Positions 54,963 through 63,799 of a stretch of DNA of 64,000 nucleotides are shown here, in pieces; position 1 is the first letter of the stretch; each line of letters begins with the position of its first letter. Below the pieces are notes generated by a model. It was not told the origin of the DNA. It searched no databases and saw only the letters and a program-made list of their open reading frames with translations. The stretch comes from Desulfuromonadaceae bacterium. GTDB lineage: Bacteria; Desulfobacterota; Desulfuromonadia; Desulfuromonadales; JAHYIW01. The stretch is taken from the NCBI GenBank assembly GCA_019429445.1, contig JAHYIW010000001.1:21336-85335 (forward strand), written 5' to 3'. A program made the position numbers and the translations under genes.

Positions 54963-55454
54963 ATGAATCAATTGACCCATTTTGACGACCAAGGGCGAGC
55001 GGTGATGGTTGAAGTCGGGGGCAAGCCGGAAACCGAGCGGCTCGCGGTGGCACGCGGCGAGGTGCAGATGCACCCTGCGACCTTGAGCCGGATCCTTGAT
55101 CGCGCTATCGAAAAGGGGGATGTGCTCGGGGTGGCGCGACTGGCCGGCATCATGGCGGCGAAAAAAACGGCGGAGATCATCCCGCTCTGTCATCCCCTGC
55201 TCCTGACTGCCGTGGCGCTCGACTTTACCCCTGACCCGGAACGCGGTATCATTACCATCGAAGCGCGGGTTAAAGTGTGCGGCAAAACCGGCGTCGAAAT
55301 GGAAGCGCTGCATGCGGTTTCTGTCGCCGCGCTGACGATCTACGATATGTGCAAGGCAATTGATCGGGGCATGACGATTCGCACCATCGGTTTGCAGGAA
55401 AAGCACGGCGGCAAAAGTGGCAGCTTCGTGCGGAGTGATGACCAACATGAGTGA
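54963..55454 (+). CDS. moaC: Cyclic pyranopterin monophosphate synthase MoaC
   Basis: 163 residues. [20 protein letters not shown] at the N terminus, [20 protein letters not shown] and [25 protein letters not shown] in order are diagnostic. Second half of the first step of molybdenum cofactor synthesis, after MoaA. GGGAGC upstream. The next gene begins inside its last eight bases. Confidence 0.96.
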   Translation: MNQLTHFDDQGRAVMVEVGGKPETERLAVARGEVQMHPATLSRILDRAIEKGDVLGVARLAGIMAAKKTAEIIPLCHPLLLTAVALDFTPDPERGIITIEARVKVCGKTGVEMEALHAVSVAALTIYDMCKAIDRGMTIRTIGLQEKHGGKSGSFVRSDDQHE

Positions 55455-55968
55455 AAATATCCAGACTTACGTTATTCGCCGCACTTTTCTGTTTCCGCTG
55501 GGATTGCTGTTCCTGCTCACCGTGGCGTTGGGGGTGATCGGCCTGTTGCAAGGCCAACCGCGTGGCAAGCTGATTATCCTGCTGATCATCGTCGCCCCGG
55601 TGGCGGTGTTGCTGCTCGAAAGTCTGTTCCGGCGCGTGGAGATCGGCGCTACTCAGGTGCGGGTGATCAAATTACTGCGGCGGCGCGCATTGGACTTTGC
55701 GGCGTTGACCGCAGTTGAAACCGTGCAGGTACGCAAAAGAGTCTTTCTGACAATTTGTGCGGATGATGAATTTATCATTATTTCAAATGCTTACGGTGAC
55801 TTCCCGCAACTGTTGCAGGCCTTGCTGGCGCGGGTCCCTGAGCACATTGTCAGCGAAGAAACCAGGGCATTGGCGGCGACGGTGCCGATGAAGAGTTCCG
55901 ATGTTGTCTCTTGCTGGCTGGCGGTCGCCCTGCTGCTGGTCATTCTCTGGGCGCAGTTCGGTGCCTGA
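55447..55968 (+). CDS. Membrane protein of unknown function, PH-like domain
   Basis: About 173 residues. Two adjacent N-terminal helices ([40 protein letters not shown]), a beta-rich middle ([40 protein letters not shown]) that looks like a bacterial PH domain, and a C-terminal helix ([17 protein letters not shown]). No family named with confidence. Overlap with moaC is probably only transcriptional economy. Confidence 0.7.
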   Translation: MSENIQTYVIRRTFLFPLGLLFLLTVALGVIGLLQGQPRGKLIILLIIVAPVAVLLLESLFRRVEIGATQVRVIKLLRRRALDFAALTAVETVQVRKRVFLTICADDEFIIISNAYGDFPQLLQALLARVPEHIVSEETRALAATVPMKSSDVVSCWLAVALLLVILWAQFGA

Positions 55969-55995
55969 GCGGGGGATGGTCGCAGTTCAAGCTTC

Positions 55996-56024
55996 TTGAC
56001 AGCCGCGTAAAATTCAGTTAACTT
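55996..56024 (+). promoter_or_regulatory. Promoter of the DksA/TraR-type gene
   Basis: -35 TTGACA (55996-56001), 17-bp spacer, -10 TAACTT (56019-56024). Confidence 0.65.
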
Positions 56025-56048
56025 GTCCGAATTTAACGGAGAAATGAG

Positions 56049-56405
56049 ATGGACGCGGAGAATCTGGAAGAATTTCGGAATATACTGCAGGAGCAAATGG
56101 ATCAGTTGCTGCGCGATGCCGGAAAAACGGTGTCGGAGATGACGGACGAAAAAGCCAATTTTCCCGATCCGACTGATCGTGCTTCGCTGGAATCAGATCG
56201 TAACTTTGAATTACGTATTCGTGATCGCGAACGGCGCCTGTTGAACAAGATTCGTGAGGCACTGGAGCGGATCGACGCGGGTGAGTTTGGGATTTGCGAA
56301 GAGTGTGGCGAGAAGATCGGTGCCGCGCGTCTGCGTGCCCGCCCGGTGACCACCTTCTGTATCGAATGTAAAACCGAGCAGGAGCGCAAGGAACGCATCG
56401 GCTAG
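56049..56405 (+). CDS. DksA/TraR-family zinc-finger protein
   Basis: 118 residues. Coiled-coil N-terminal part, then ALERIDAGEFGICEECGEKI and RPVTTFCIECKTEQERKE: four zinc cysteines (C-x2-C ... C-x2-C) as in DksA. Binds the secondary channel of RNA polymerase and tunes initiation with ppGpp. ACGGAG ribosome site. tRNA-Ala follows after 58 bases with no terminator between, so they may be one transcript. Confidence 0.92.
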   Translation: MDAENLEEFRNILQEQMDQLLRDAGKTVSEMTDEKANFPDPTDRASLESDRNFELRIRDRERRLLNKIREALERIDAGEFGICEECGEKIGAARLRARPVTTFCIECKTEQERKERIG

Positions 56406-56463
56406 GGTTTTTCGTCACGTCACCTTGAGTCCAATTGAGCCCGTTTGTCGGCTTGCCAGATTC

Positions 56464-56539
56464 GGGGCTGTAGCTCAGTCGGGAGAGCGATGCGTTCGCA
56501 ACGCATAGGCCAGCGGTTCGATCCCGCTCAGCTCCACCA
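56464..56539 (+). tRNA. tRNA-Ala (anticodon CGC)
   Basis: 76 bases with encoded CCA. Acceptor GGGGCTG / CAGCTCC, anticodon stem ATGCG / CGCAT with loop TTCGCAA, T arm AGCGGTTCGATCCCGCT. Reads GCG. Confidence 0.96.
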
Positions 56540-56547
56540 GTCAAACC

Positions 56548-56583
56548 AGGAGGTCAGGTGTTTATTGCCTGCCCTCCTTTTTT
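56548..56583 (+). terminator. Rho-independent terminator of tRNA-Ala(CGC)
   Basis: AGGAGGTCAGG pairs with CCTGCCCTCCT (one mismatch) and is followed by seven T. Confidence 0.88.
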
Positions 56584-56660
56584 TATGAAGTCGGCGGTCA
56601 GGAATAACCCGTTGATTTATATAATACTCGTGGCTATGATTGCACCAGTGCGACCGCAAT

Positions 56661-56911
56661 GGTGGTTGGAAACCCCTTCGCGGCTGCAAGCCGCTCCCAC
56701 AGGGGCCGGGCTTGTTGCAGGAGCGACATCCCTGTCGCGAATCTTTTGGCGGTGGTTGGAAACCCCTTCGCGGCTGCAAGCCGCTCCCACAAGGGCCGGG
56801 CTTGTTGCAGGAGCGACATCGCTGTCGCGAATCTTTTGGCGATAGTTGGAAGCCGCTCCCACAGGGGCCGGGCTTGTTGCAGGAGCGACATCCCTGTCGC
56901 GAATGGGTCGT
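56661..56911 (+). repeat. Tandem array of a 90-bp REP-like unit (2.8 copies)
   Basis: Unit starts GGTGGTTGGAAACCCCTTCG, continues CGGCTGCAAGCCGCTCCCAC and GTTGCAGGAGCGACATC, and ends CTGTCGCGAATCTTTTGGC. Copies at 56661-56750 and 56751-56840 differ by two bases; the third (56841-56911) lacks 18 bases near its start and ends in GCGAATGGGTCGTG. Each unit contains two hairpins. No gene in 56584-56967. Confidence 0.9.
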
Positions 56912-56967
56912 GCTTGTATCGCGCTGTTACCTTTTTTTGTTGTCCGTTGACCGAAAGTTGATTGAGC

Positions 56968-58371
56968 ATGTCTTCACTGCGCAGTGTTCTACTCATTGAT
57001 GCTGATTGTCCGGAACGGGAGACCGTTGCCGCGGCAATCAGGCATAAAATCGGTTGCGTTGTTTTCGACACCGGAAGCGTCACCGATGCCCTTGCCTTGC
57101 TCGACAAACAGGACGTTTGTCTGGTGATCTTCGCTGCCGCGTCACTGCCCTGCGACGGTCTCAGCCTGATGCACAAAATCCGTGGGCTCAATCCCGAAAC
57201 TGCCGTGGTCATGGCGATCAGCAAAGAGCAGGAGGCGCTGGCGGTGGAAGCGTTGCGTCAGGGGGCTTTTTTCCATATCAAAAAACCGTATAATCACGAT
57301 GAAGCGGTGATCATTACGGCGCGTGCGCTGGAACGGCATGATTATTCGGTGCATGATGAACGACGCAGCCCCAAGGTGCGCAAGAGCGACGGCTTTCAGG
57401 GGATTGTCGGTGACGCACCGAATATGCAGCGGCTCTACCGGATGATCGAACGGATTGCCGATGACGAAAGCAGCACGATTCTGATTCAGGGCGAAAGTGG
57501 CACCGGCAAGGAGTTGGTGGCGCGGGCGATCCACACCCTGAGCAGCCGTCATGCCAAAAATTTTGTTCCTGTCAATTGCGCCGCGATTCCGAGTGAACTG
57601 CTCGAAAGTGAACTCTTTGGTTATGTCAAGGGCGCTTTCACCGGGGCCAATCAGGCAAAGATCGGTCGTTTTGAATATGCCAACGGCGGCATCTTGTTCC
57701 TTGATGAAATTGGCGATATGCACCCGGCGTTGCAGACCAAAATGCTCCGCGTGTTACAGGAGCGGGAGTTTGATCCGGTGGGATCCGTCAATTCGGTTGC
57801 GGTTGATGTGCGTGTCGTTGCTGCAACCCACCGGAATCTTGAACAGGCGGTTGCCGCCGGGGAGTTCCGCGAAGATCTGTATTACCGGCTCAGCGTGGTT
57901 CCGGTCGATCTGCCGCCATTACGCGAACGCGCCGGTGACGTTCAGGTGTTGATCAGCACGTTTGTCACGGTCTTTAATCGGGGGCGCAAGGTGCCTTCCC
58001 CTGGCTTCAGTGACGAGGCGGTAGCGGCGTTGGCCGGTTACCCCTGGCCGGGGAATGTGCGCGAACTGGAAAATCTGGTGCAGCGCATGATCATCATGAA
58101 CGGTGGGGCGCGCGTGGAGGTGGCTGATCTGCCAAAAAAATACGTTTGTGCCACGCCGGGTAGTGCTGAAGCGCAGGAACTGTCGCTGGAGCTGGGGACT
58201 GTGCTGGATGCGCGGCAGTGGGATTTCAATACGATTGTTGCCGAATTTGAGGGGCGGCTGATCAATGAAGCGTTGCGCCGTACCGAGGGGAACAAAAAAG
58301 AGGCCGCTCAACTGCTCAACCTGAAACGAACGACGCTGATTGAAAAACTCAAGAAAAGAAATCTCCTCTGA
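56968..58371 (+). CDS. Sigma-54-dependent transcriptional activator with degenerate receiver
   Basis: 467 residues. Receiver-like domain (1-125) where LVIFAAASLP stands in place of the usual LVLLDxxxP: Ala57 replaces the phosphorylated Asp, though the acidic Asp11/Asp13 and the Lys of HIKKPY remain. AAA+ domain with GESGTGKE, GAFTGA (sigma-54 contact), GGILFLDEIGD and LYYRLSVVPVDLPPLRER. Fis-type helix-turn-helix at the end (NKKEAAQLLNLKRTTLIEKL). It should activate sigma-54 promoters by a signal other than normal phosphorylation. Convergent with the chemotaxis genes. Confidence 0.93.
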   Translation: MSSLRSVLLIDADCPERETVAAAIRHKIGCVVFDTGSVTDALALLDKQDVCLVIFAAASLPCDGLSLMHKIRGLNPETAVVMAISKEQEALAVEALRQGAFFHIKKPYNHDEAVIITARALERHDYSVHDERRSPKVRKSDGFQGIVGDAPNMQRLYRMIERIADDESSTILIQGESGTGKELVARAIHTLSSRHAKNFVPVNCAAIPSELLESELFGYVKGAFTGANQAKIGRFEYANGGILFLDEIGDMHPALQTKMLRVLQEREFDPVGSVNSVAVDVRVVAATHRNLEQAVAAGEFREDLYYRLSVVPVDLPPLRERAGDVQVLISTFVTVFNRGRKVPSPGFSDEAVAALAGYPWPGNVRELENLVQRMIIMNGGARVEVADLPKKYVCATPGSAEAQELSLELGTVLDARQWDFNTIVAEFEGRLINEALRRTEGNKKEAAQLLNLKRTTLIEKLKKRNLL

Positions 58372-58389
58372 CCCTGGCGGCGTTGCGCG

Positions 58390-59469
58390 TCAGTTTCCCC
58401 CGGTCTGCGCCGTTTTGCGACGCAATCGTTCGATAATTGCGGGCGCGATCTCATCGATCGACAGCAAGGTTTCTGTCGCACCCAGTTCGTGAGCCATCTT
58501 CGGCATGCCGAAAACCACGCAAGTTCGCTCATCCTGTCCGAGCGTCCGCGCCCCCGCGTCACGCATCGCCTTGAGCCCCAATGCCCCGTCCGCGCCCATG
58601 CCGGTGAGCAGCACGCCGATGGCGTTGGCACCGACATGTTTGGCGGCGGAATGCATCAGTACATTCACTGACGGGCAATGGCCATTGACACGTTCCTCGC
58701 CGGCGCAGGCGACCCGGTAAATCCCCCCCGAACGGACAATCTGCATCTGTACCCCCCCCGGAGCAACCAGCGCCACCCCGGGCATGATGCGATCGCCATC
58801 GGCGGCCTCATGCACCTGCATGGCGCTGAGCTGGTTGAGGCGCTGTGCAAACATGGTCGTGAATCCGGGGGGCATGTGCTGCACAATCACCACTCCCGGC
58901 ATCCCTGCGGGGAAGTGGGTAATCACCCGGCGAATCGCCTCGGTCCCGCCGGTGGAAGCGCCGATCACAATCACCTTGTCGGTTGATTCCGCCAACGCGC
59001 GCGTCGCCGGGGCGGCGGCCAGACGGCGGACCAGTTCGCCGCGCTGCATCTTCCAGTGGGAGACGTTGGCGGTGGAGGCAATTTTTATTTTGGTACACAG
59101 TTCGACAATCATCCCGTGCAGACCGGAGGCGACGTTCACCGAGGGTTTGGAGACAAAATCGACCGCCCCGGCATCGAGCGCCTCAATCGTGATTTGCTTT
59201 CCGTGCTGGGTCAGGGCGCTGACCATCACCACCGGCAGGGGGTGTTGCGGCATCAGGCGGCGCAGGAACTCGACGCCATCCATGCGCGGCATCTCGACAT
59301 CCAGGGTCAAAACGTCGGGCTCGGTTGCAATGATCAGGTCGCGGGCGTGATAAGGATCGGTCGCGGTGCCGACGACTTCAATCCCCGGATCGGAGGCCAG
59401 CCCCTGGGCGAGAATGTTGCGTACCAGTGCCGAATCGTCGATGATCAGTACGCGGATTTTTCTGCTCAT
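58390..59469 (-). CDS. cheB: Chemotaxis response regulator protein-glutamate methylesterase CheB
   Basis: 359 residues. Receiver with IIDDSALVR and LTLDVEMPRMDG (phospho-Asp), then methylesterase with GASTGGTEAI (Ser), VQHMPPGFTTMFAQRL (His) and LTGMGADGALG (Asp). Removes methyl groups from chemoreceptors. ATG 59469 shares a base with the cheR stop. Confidence 0.97.
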   Translation of the reverse strand: MSRKIRVLIIDDSALVRNILAQGLASDPGIEVVGTATDPYHARDLIIATEPDVLTLDVEMPRMDGVEFLRRLMPQHPLPVVMVSALTQHGKQITIEALDAGAVDFVSKPSVNVASGLHGMIVELCTKIKIASTANVSHWKMQRGELVRRLAAAPATRALAESTDKVIVIGASTGGTEAIRRVITHFPAGMPGVVIVQHMPPGFTTMFAQRLNQLSAMQVHEAADGDRIMPGVALVAPGGVQMQIVRSGGIYRVACAGEERVNGHCPSVNVLMHSAAKHVGANAIGVLLTGMGADGALGLKAMRDAGARTLGQDERTCVVFGMPKMAHELGATETLLSIDEIAPAIIERLRRKTAQTGGN

Positions 59470-60365
59470 CAGTAGCCCATGCGTTGGTAAAGTGCCGGTT
59501 GCAGGTAGTGGTACAGGGTCTGGCTGCGCCCGAGCGATTCGGAATGGCCGACAAAAAGATAGCCATCCGGTTCTGTCAGTTGATGGAATTTACGAATCAG
59601 CGTTTCTCGGGTGGGCTGATCAAAGTAGATCATGACATTGCGGCAGAAAATAATCTGAAACCTTTTCTTGAATGGAAATTCGGGGTTCATCAGGTTGAAA
59701 CGGCGAAAGGTGGCATCTTTGCGCAGAGCCTCTTTGACCTGCCAGTTGCCGTCGGCTTGCCGGGTAAAGTATTTTTTGCATAATTCCCCCGGCAGTGTTT
59801 CGATCCGCTCCGGAGGGTAGCTACCGGCTTTGGCGACCTGCAGTGCCTTGTCAGAGATATCTGTGGCGAGGATTCCGGCGCTCCACTGGGCATAACGGTC
59901 GCCAAAGTATTCATGCAGCAGCATCAGCAGCATGTACGGCTCTTCACCGGTAGAGCAGCCCGCGCACCAGATGCGCAGATCATAATCGCTGCGGGCTGTG
60001 AGGCGCGCCGCAATTTCGGGGAGGGCCGTTTCGATAAAAAAGTCGAAATGAGCTTTCTCGCGATTAAAAAAAGTATGGTTGGTGGAAATACGATCGATCA
60101 GGTGACTCAGCGATGTTTCCGTTGTGTCAGCAAGGAGATGGTCGTAGTAGTCCCCGAAGTTGGTAAACCCCTGGGAACGGATCAGCTTCTGGAGGCGGCC
60201 AACCAGCAGTGAACGCTTTTGATCAGTGAGATTGATCCCGAAGCGCGTATAGATTAACGCCCGCATCGCTTCGAACTCCTGATCCGAGATCGACATCAGA
60301 AAACCGCCCCCTATGGTGAGCGACGCACCCCGGGCGTTGTCGCCAACGCTTTTCTTTTCTGTCAT
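59469..60365 (-). CDS. cheR: Chemotaxis protein methyltransferase CheR
   Basis: 298 residues. N-terminal helical domain (GINLTDQKRSLLVGRLQKLI), SAM site WCAGCSTGEEPYMLLMLLHE, then ILATDISDKALQVAKAGSYP and IFCRNVMIYFDQPTRE. Methylates receptor glutamates. ATG 60365 has AAGG nine bases upstream and gives a 23-residue extension; the internal ATG 60296 is possible. Confidence 0.96.
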   Translation of the reverse strand: MTEKKSVGDNARGASLTIGGGFLMSISDQEFEAMRALIYTRFGINLTDQKRSLLVGRLQKLIRSQGFTNFGDYYDHLLADTTETSLSHLIDRISTNHTFFNREKAHFDFFIETALPEIAARLTARSDYDLRIWCAGCSTGEEPYMLLMLLHEYFGDRYAQWSAGILATDISDKALQVAKAGSYPPERIETLPGELCKKYFTRQADGNWQVKEALRKDATFRRFNLMNPEFPFKKRFQIIFCRNVMIYFDQPTRETLIRKFHQLTEPDGYLFVGHSESLGRSQTLYHYLQPALYQRMGY

Positions 60366-60382
60366 CGGGTTCTGCCTTGTGG

Positions 60383-62512
60383 TCAGGCGGTCAGTGTTGA
60401 CTGAGCTATTTTTACATAGCCGTGGGTTTCGACCAGGTGCCCGACATCGAGGATCAGGCAGACCTCACCGTCACCGAGGATGGTGCAGCCGGTGACCCAG
60501 CGGGCGTTTTCGAACTGTTCTGACAGCCCCTTGATCACCGTTTGCTGCTGGCCGAGAAGTTCGTCCACAAACAGCGCAATGGTTGTCCCCTGATGCTCCA
60601 GAGTCAATAAAATCCCGCTACTGAGTTCGGTAAATTCCGGACTATTGGCGAGGATCTGGTGCAGACGCACGACCGGGTAGAAACGTTCGCGGACGCGCAC
60701 CAGCTCAAGTCCGTCAGGGGTGACAGTGATCATCGCCGGGGTCGGTCTGAAGGCCTGGTTGATCGCCAGTGTCGGGATGATACATTTGGCACTGCCCACG
60801 CGCAGAAGCATACCGTCAATAATGCCGAGGGTCAGCGGGATCCGCAGGGTAAAGCGGGTGCCCTGATTGGGGGTACTGGTCAGTTCGACCTTGCCTTTGA
60901 TCTTTTCAATATTCTTTTTGACGACATCCATGCCCACCCCGCGTCCGGAGATGTCGGTGACCTGTTCCGCGGTTGAAAATCCCGGCAGAAAGATCATGTT
61001 CCAGACTTCCCGGTCCGACATCTCCTCGGCGCTCTTGTTGAGCAGCCCTTTGGCCGCTGCGCGGGCAACGATTTTTTCTCGGTTGAGGCCGCGTCCGTCA
61101 TCTTCGAGGACGATCCAGATTTCCCCTTCTTCGTGGCGGGCGGAGAGTTGCAGCGTGCCTGTGTCCGGCTTGCCGCTGGTTTTGCGCTCGGCGGGAGGTT
61201 CGATACCGTGGTCGAGCGCGTTGCGAATCAGATGGACCAACGGGTCAGTCATCAGTTCGGCGACCGTCTTGTCGACTTCGGTGTCTGCTCCGGTGAGCGT
61301 CAGGTCAACTTTTTTCCCTGACTTGATCGACAGATCGTGGACCAGGCGCAACAACCTGCGAAAGAGTCCGGAGATCGGAACCATGCGGATCGTCATCGCA
61401 ACCTCCTGCAGGTCGCGCACAATTTTATTCATCTGCCGACTGGCACGATGGAACTGTTCCAGCTCCAGCCCCGCCAGTTCCGGGCTGTGAACGAGCATGT
61501 TTTCGGCAATCACCAGCTCCCCGATGAGGTTGATCAACTGGTCGAGCTTGGAAAGATCAACCCGAATGTCCTGACGTTTGATCGTTCTGGACTGCTCCGT
61601 GTCAGTCGCGCCGGCTGTCGCAAGACGCAGTGGCGCGGCGTTCGGGGCGTCTGCGTCAATCCGTTCGAGCAGGTCAAGCAGGGTCATCAGGTGAACTTCG
61701 AGGTCCGCAACGTGACCGGACCCCTGTTGGGCGATGTCAGCGAGGGCGGCGCGCATGATGTCAAGGGAGCCAAGGAGGATGTTTGCGGCTTTAAACTCAC
61801 TCAGGTCGCGACCGCTTTTGGCGATTTCCAGCACTGCTTCCATCTGGTGAGAAAGTTTTTCCAGATCGCTGAAACCGAGGAAACCGCTGTTCCCCTTAAA
61901 ACTGTGAATATCACGGAAGAGCGCTCCCAGGTTTTCCTCATCCTCCGGGGAGGTCTCCCAGCGGAGCAGACCCAGTTCGGCATTTTGCAACAGCTCATCC
62001 CCTTCGCCGACAAATTTTTCGACCAGCTCCGGCGTATTGAACGGGTTGAAATTGGCGTTCACTGCCGCTGCGGTGGGGATCCCCGCAGGGAGCTCTTCCT
62101 CCAGGGTGATGGCGGCGTTAAGTGCGCTGCGCAGGGTTTCGGCGGCACCTTCGAGGGGCTGATCGTCGCCGCTTGCAGCAATGGTAGCAAAGGCGTCAGT
62201 AAAGAAGGTGAAGGCGCGGCGAAAAAGCTTTAAGCGGGCGCTGCTTGCTGCTTCTTTGCCGGTGCGGAGCCGATCAACCAGCAGATCGGCAGCTTCGGCA
62301 ACGATGGCCAGTTGTTTTAATTCCAGAAAACGCGCCCCGAGTTTGATTGCATGAGTCGTTTGCTGGATGCTGCGCAGGTCGGTTTCTTTGGCCTGGTAAT
62401 TTTTTTTGGCGAAGGATTTAAGAACATCCTGCGTCGCAACGATAAATTCACGGCTTTCCTGCAAAAAATCGCCGATCATTTGCTGACGTTCAATCGAAAG
62501 ATCACTACTCAT
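60383..62512 (-). CDS. cheA: Chemotaxis histidine kinase CheA with two Hpt domains
   Basis: 709 residues from ATG 62512. First Hpt-like domain has TTHAIKLGARFLEL (His kept, KLG instead of KG); second has FRDIHSFKGNSGFLGFSDLE with a standard H-S-F-K-G site. Then dimerisation helices (DIRVDLSKLDQLINLIGEL), the ATPase with LIRNALDHGIEPP, DDGRGL and GRGVGMDVVKKNIE, and a CheW-like C-terminal domain (GTRFTLRIPLTLGIIDGML). Phosphorylates CheB and a CheY outside the window. Order cheA-cheR-cheB without cheW, cheY or receptor here. Confidence 0.95.
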   Translation of the reverse strand: MSSDLSIERQQMIGDFLQESREFIVATQDVLKSFAKKNYQAKETDLRSIQQTTHAIKLGARFLELKQLAIVAEAADLLVDRLRTGKEAASSARLKLFRRAFTFFTDAFATIAASGDDQPLEGAAETLRSALNAAITLEEELPAGIPTAAAVNANFNPFNTPELVEKFVGEGDELLQNAELGLLRWETSPEDEENLGALFRDIHSFKGNSGFLGFSDLEKLSHQMEAVLEIAKSGRDLSEFKAANILLGSLDIMRAALADIAQQGSGHVADLEVHLMTLLDLLERIDADAPNAAPLRLATAGATDTEQSRTIKRQDIRVDLSKLDQLINLIGELVIAENMLVHSPELAGLELEQFHRASRQMNKIVRDLQEVAMTIRMVPISGLFRRLLRLVHDLSIKSGKKVDLTLTGADTEVDKTVAELMTDPLVHLIRNALDHGIEPPAERKTSGKPDTGTLQLSARHEEGEIWIVLEDDGRGLNREKIVARAAAKGLLNKSAEEMSDREVWNMIFLPGFSTAEQVTDISGRGVGMDVVKKNIEKIKGKVELTSTPNQGTRFTLRIPLTLGIIDGMLLRVGSAKCIIPTLAINQAFRPTPAMITVTPDGLELVRVRERFYPVVRLHQILANSPEFTELSSGILLTLEHQGTTIALFVDELLGQQQTVIKGLSEQFENARWVTGCTILGDGEVCLILDVGHLVETHGYVKIAQSTLTA

Positions 62513-62642
62513 AAAGGGCATCCTGATCAGAGTCATTATCCTGGCTGGTCCGGTTATGACAATACTGCGACATTATTCAACTTTCTGGCCGAATTTCCAA
62601 GGATAAACTGCTTGCTGGCGAAAGATTGGTCGCGCACATCAA

Positions 62643-63530
62643 TCATTCGGCGGACAGATCCTGGTGCACGCTTCCGGCGGCGGTCACCGCCTGATGCTCG
62701 GCATGGTAGGAAGAACGGACCAGTGGCCCGGCCTCCACATGGCGAAAGCCAAGGTGCAAGGCGGTCGCGCGCAGCGCGGCAAATTCTTCCGGCGGGAGAT
62801 AGCGTTCGACGGGCAGGTGGTGGCGGGTGGGGGCCAGGTATTGACCGAGGGTCAGGCGGTCGCAACCGGCGGTCAGCAGATCGGCAAAGACCCCCTTCAG
62901 TTCATCTGCGGTTTCACCCATTCCCAGCATCAACCCGGATTTGGTCGGCAGCTGCGGGGCGCTTGCCGTGACCGCCGTCAGCAGGTTAAGCGAACGGCTG
63001 TACGCGGCTCCCTGGCGGGCGCGGGGATAGAGCCGGGGCACGGTTTCCAGATTGTGTCCGAGGATGTCCGGGGCGGCATGCAGAATTGTTGCGAGGGCGG
63101 CGTGATCGCCACCGAGATCGGAAATCAACAGCTCGACAGTACAGCCTGACGCATGGTGGCGAATGGCGCGGACCACCGCCGCAAAGTGCGTCGCTCCGCC
63201 GTCGTTGAGATCATCGCGGGTCACCGCCGTGATCACGGCATGGCGCAGCGCCAATTCGGCGATGGCCGTGGCGACCTTTTCCGGTTCGTGCGGGTCGGGT
63301 GGGGCGGGGGTGCCGCCGACGACATTGCAAAACGCACAGTTGCGGGTGCAGCGGTCGCCGAGAATCATGAACGTGGCGGTCCCCGCGCTCCAGCATTCCC
63401 CCTGATTGGGACAGGCGGCACTGCGGCAGACCGAGTGCAACCCCTGCTCCCGGTGGTAGCGGTCGATACGGGTGTAGTTCGGCCCAGTCGGGAAACGGAC
63501 CTTGAGCCAGTCCGGCTTGCGTTGCGTCAT
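62643..63530 (-). CDS. lipA: Lipoyl synthase LipA
   Basis: 295 residues. Auxiliary cluster ligands in CRSAACPNQGEC, radical SAM cluster in CTRNCAFC, then TRDDLNDGGATHFA and SGLMLGMGETADE. Inserts two sulfur atoms into octanoyl-carrier domains. No lipB is in view. The C-terminal serine of the usual RSSYHAE motif (VRSSYHAEHQ), which binds a cluster, is present. Confidence 0.97.
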   Translation of the reverse strand: MTQRKPDWLKVRFPTGPNYTRIDRYHREQGLHSVCRSAACPNQGECWSAGTATFMILGDRCTRNCAFCNVVGGTPAPPDPHEPEKVATAIAELALRHAVITAVTRDDLNDGGATHFAAVVRAIRHHASGCTVELLISDLGGDHAALATILHAAPDILGHNLETVPRLYPRARQGAAYSRSLNLLTAVTASAPQLPTKSGLMLGMGETADELKGVFADLLTAGCDRLTLGQYLAPTRHHLPVERYLPPEEFAALRATALHLGFRHVEAGPLVRSSYHAEHQAVTAAGSVHQDLSAE

Positions 63531-63582
63531 GCTGGTGCGCTTTTCATGTCGGGTTGTTCCGGAATGGTTGTGGGACAGGTTT

Positions 63583-63621
63583 TACGTTGGGCCGACCCCT
63601 GGGCGGGGCCGGCCCAACGTA
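63583..63621. terminator. Strong hairpin after rubredoxin
   Basis: TACGTTGGGCCG-A-CCCC and GGGG-C-CGGCCCAACGTA form a 17-bp stem with one mismatch. No T-run on either side, so termination is uncertain. It lies between the rubredoxin stop and lipA. Confidence 0.5.
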
Positions 63622-63623
63622 GT

Positions 63624-63782
63624 TCAGATTTCTTCGAAGTTACTCTTGTCTGCGCCGCACAGCGGGCAAACCCAGTCATCGGGGAGGTCGGCAAACGCCG
63701 TGCCGGGAGCAATGCCGCCGGTTGAATCCCCTTCTTCCGGGTCGTAAATGTAGTCGCAAATAACACACCGGTACTTTGCCAT
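63624..63782 (-). CDS. Rubredoxin
   Basis: 52 residues beginning [19 protein letters not shown]. Two CxxC knuckles, CVIC and CPLC, hold the single iron; [20 protein letters not shown] is the family C-terminal pattern. Small electron carrier, used in anaerobes for oxygen or superoxide defence and other reductions. AAAGGAG lies nine bases before the ATG. Located 17 bases after elbB, so co-transcribed. Confidence 0.97.
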   Translation of the reverse strand: MAKYRCVICDYIYDPEEGDSTGGIAPGTAFADLPDDWVCPLCGADKSNFEEI

Positions 63783-63799
63783 AGTCGGTTCTCCTTTGT

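Noticed and set aside
56584..56911. CRISPR array
   Set aside because: The repeats are 90 bp and contiguous, without regular unique spacers, and no cas genes are near.
56558..56999. Several open frames with internal peptide repeats
   Set aside because: They are translations of the 90-bp tandem repeat in different frames.
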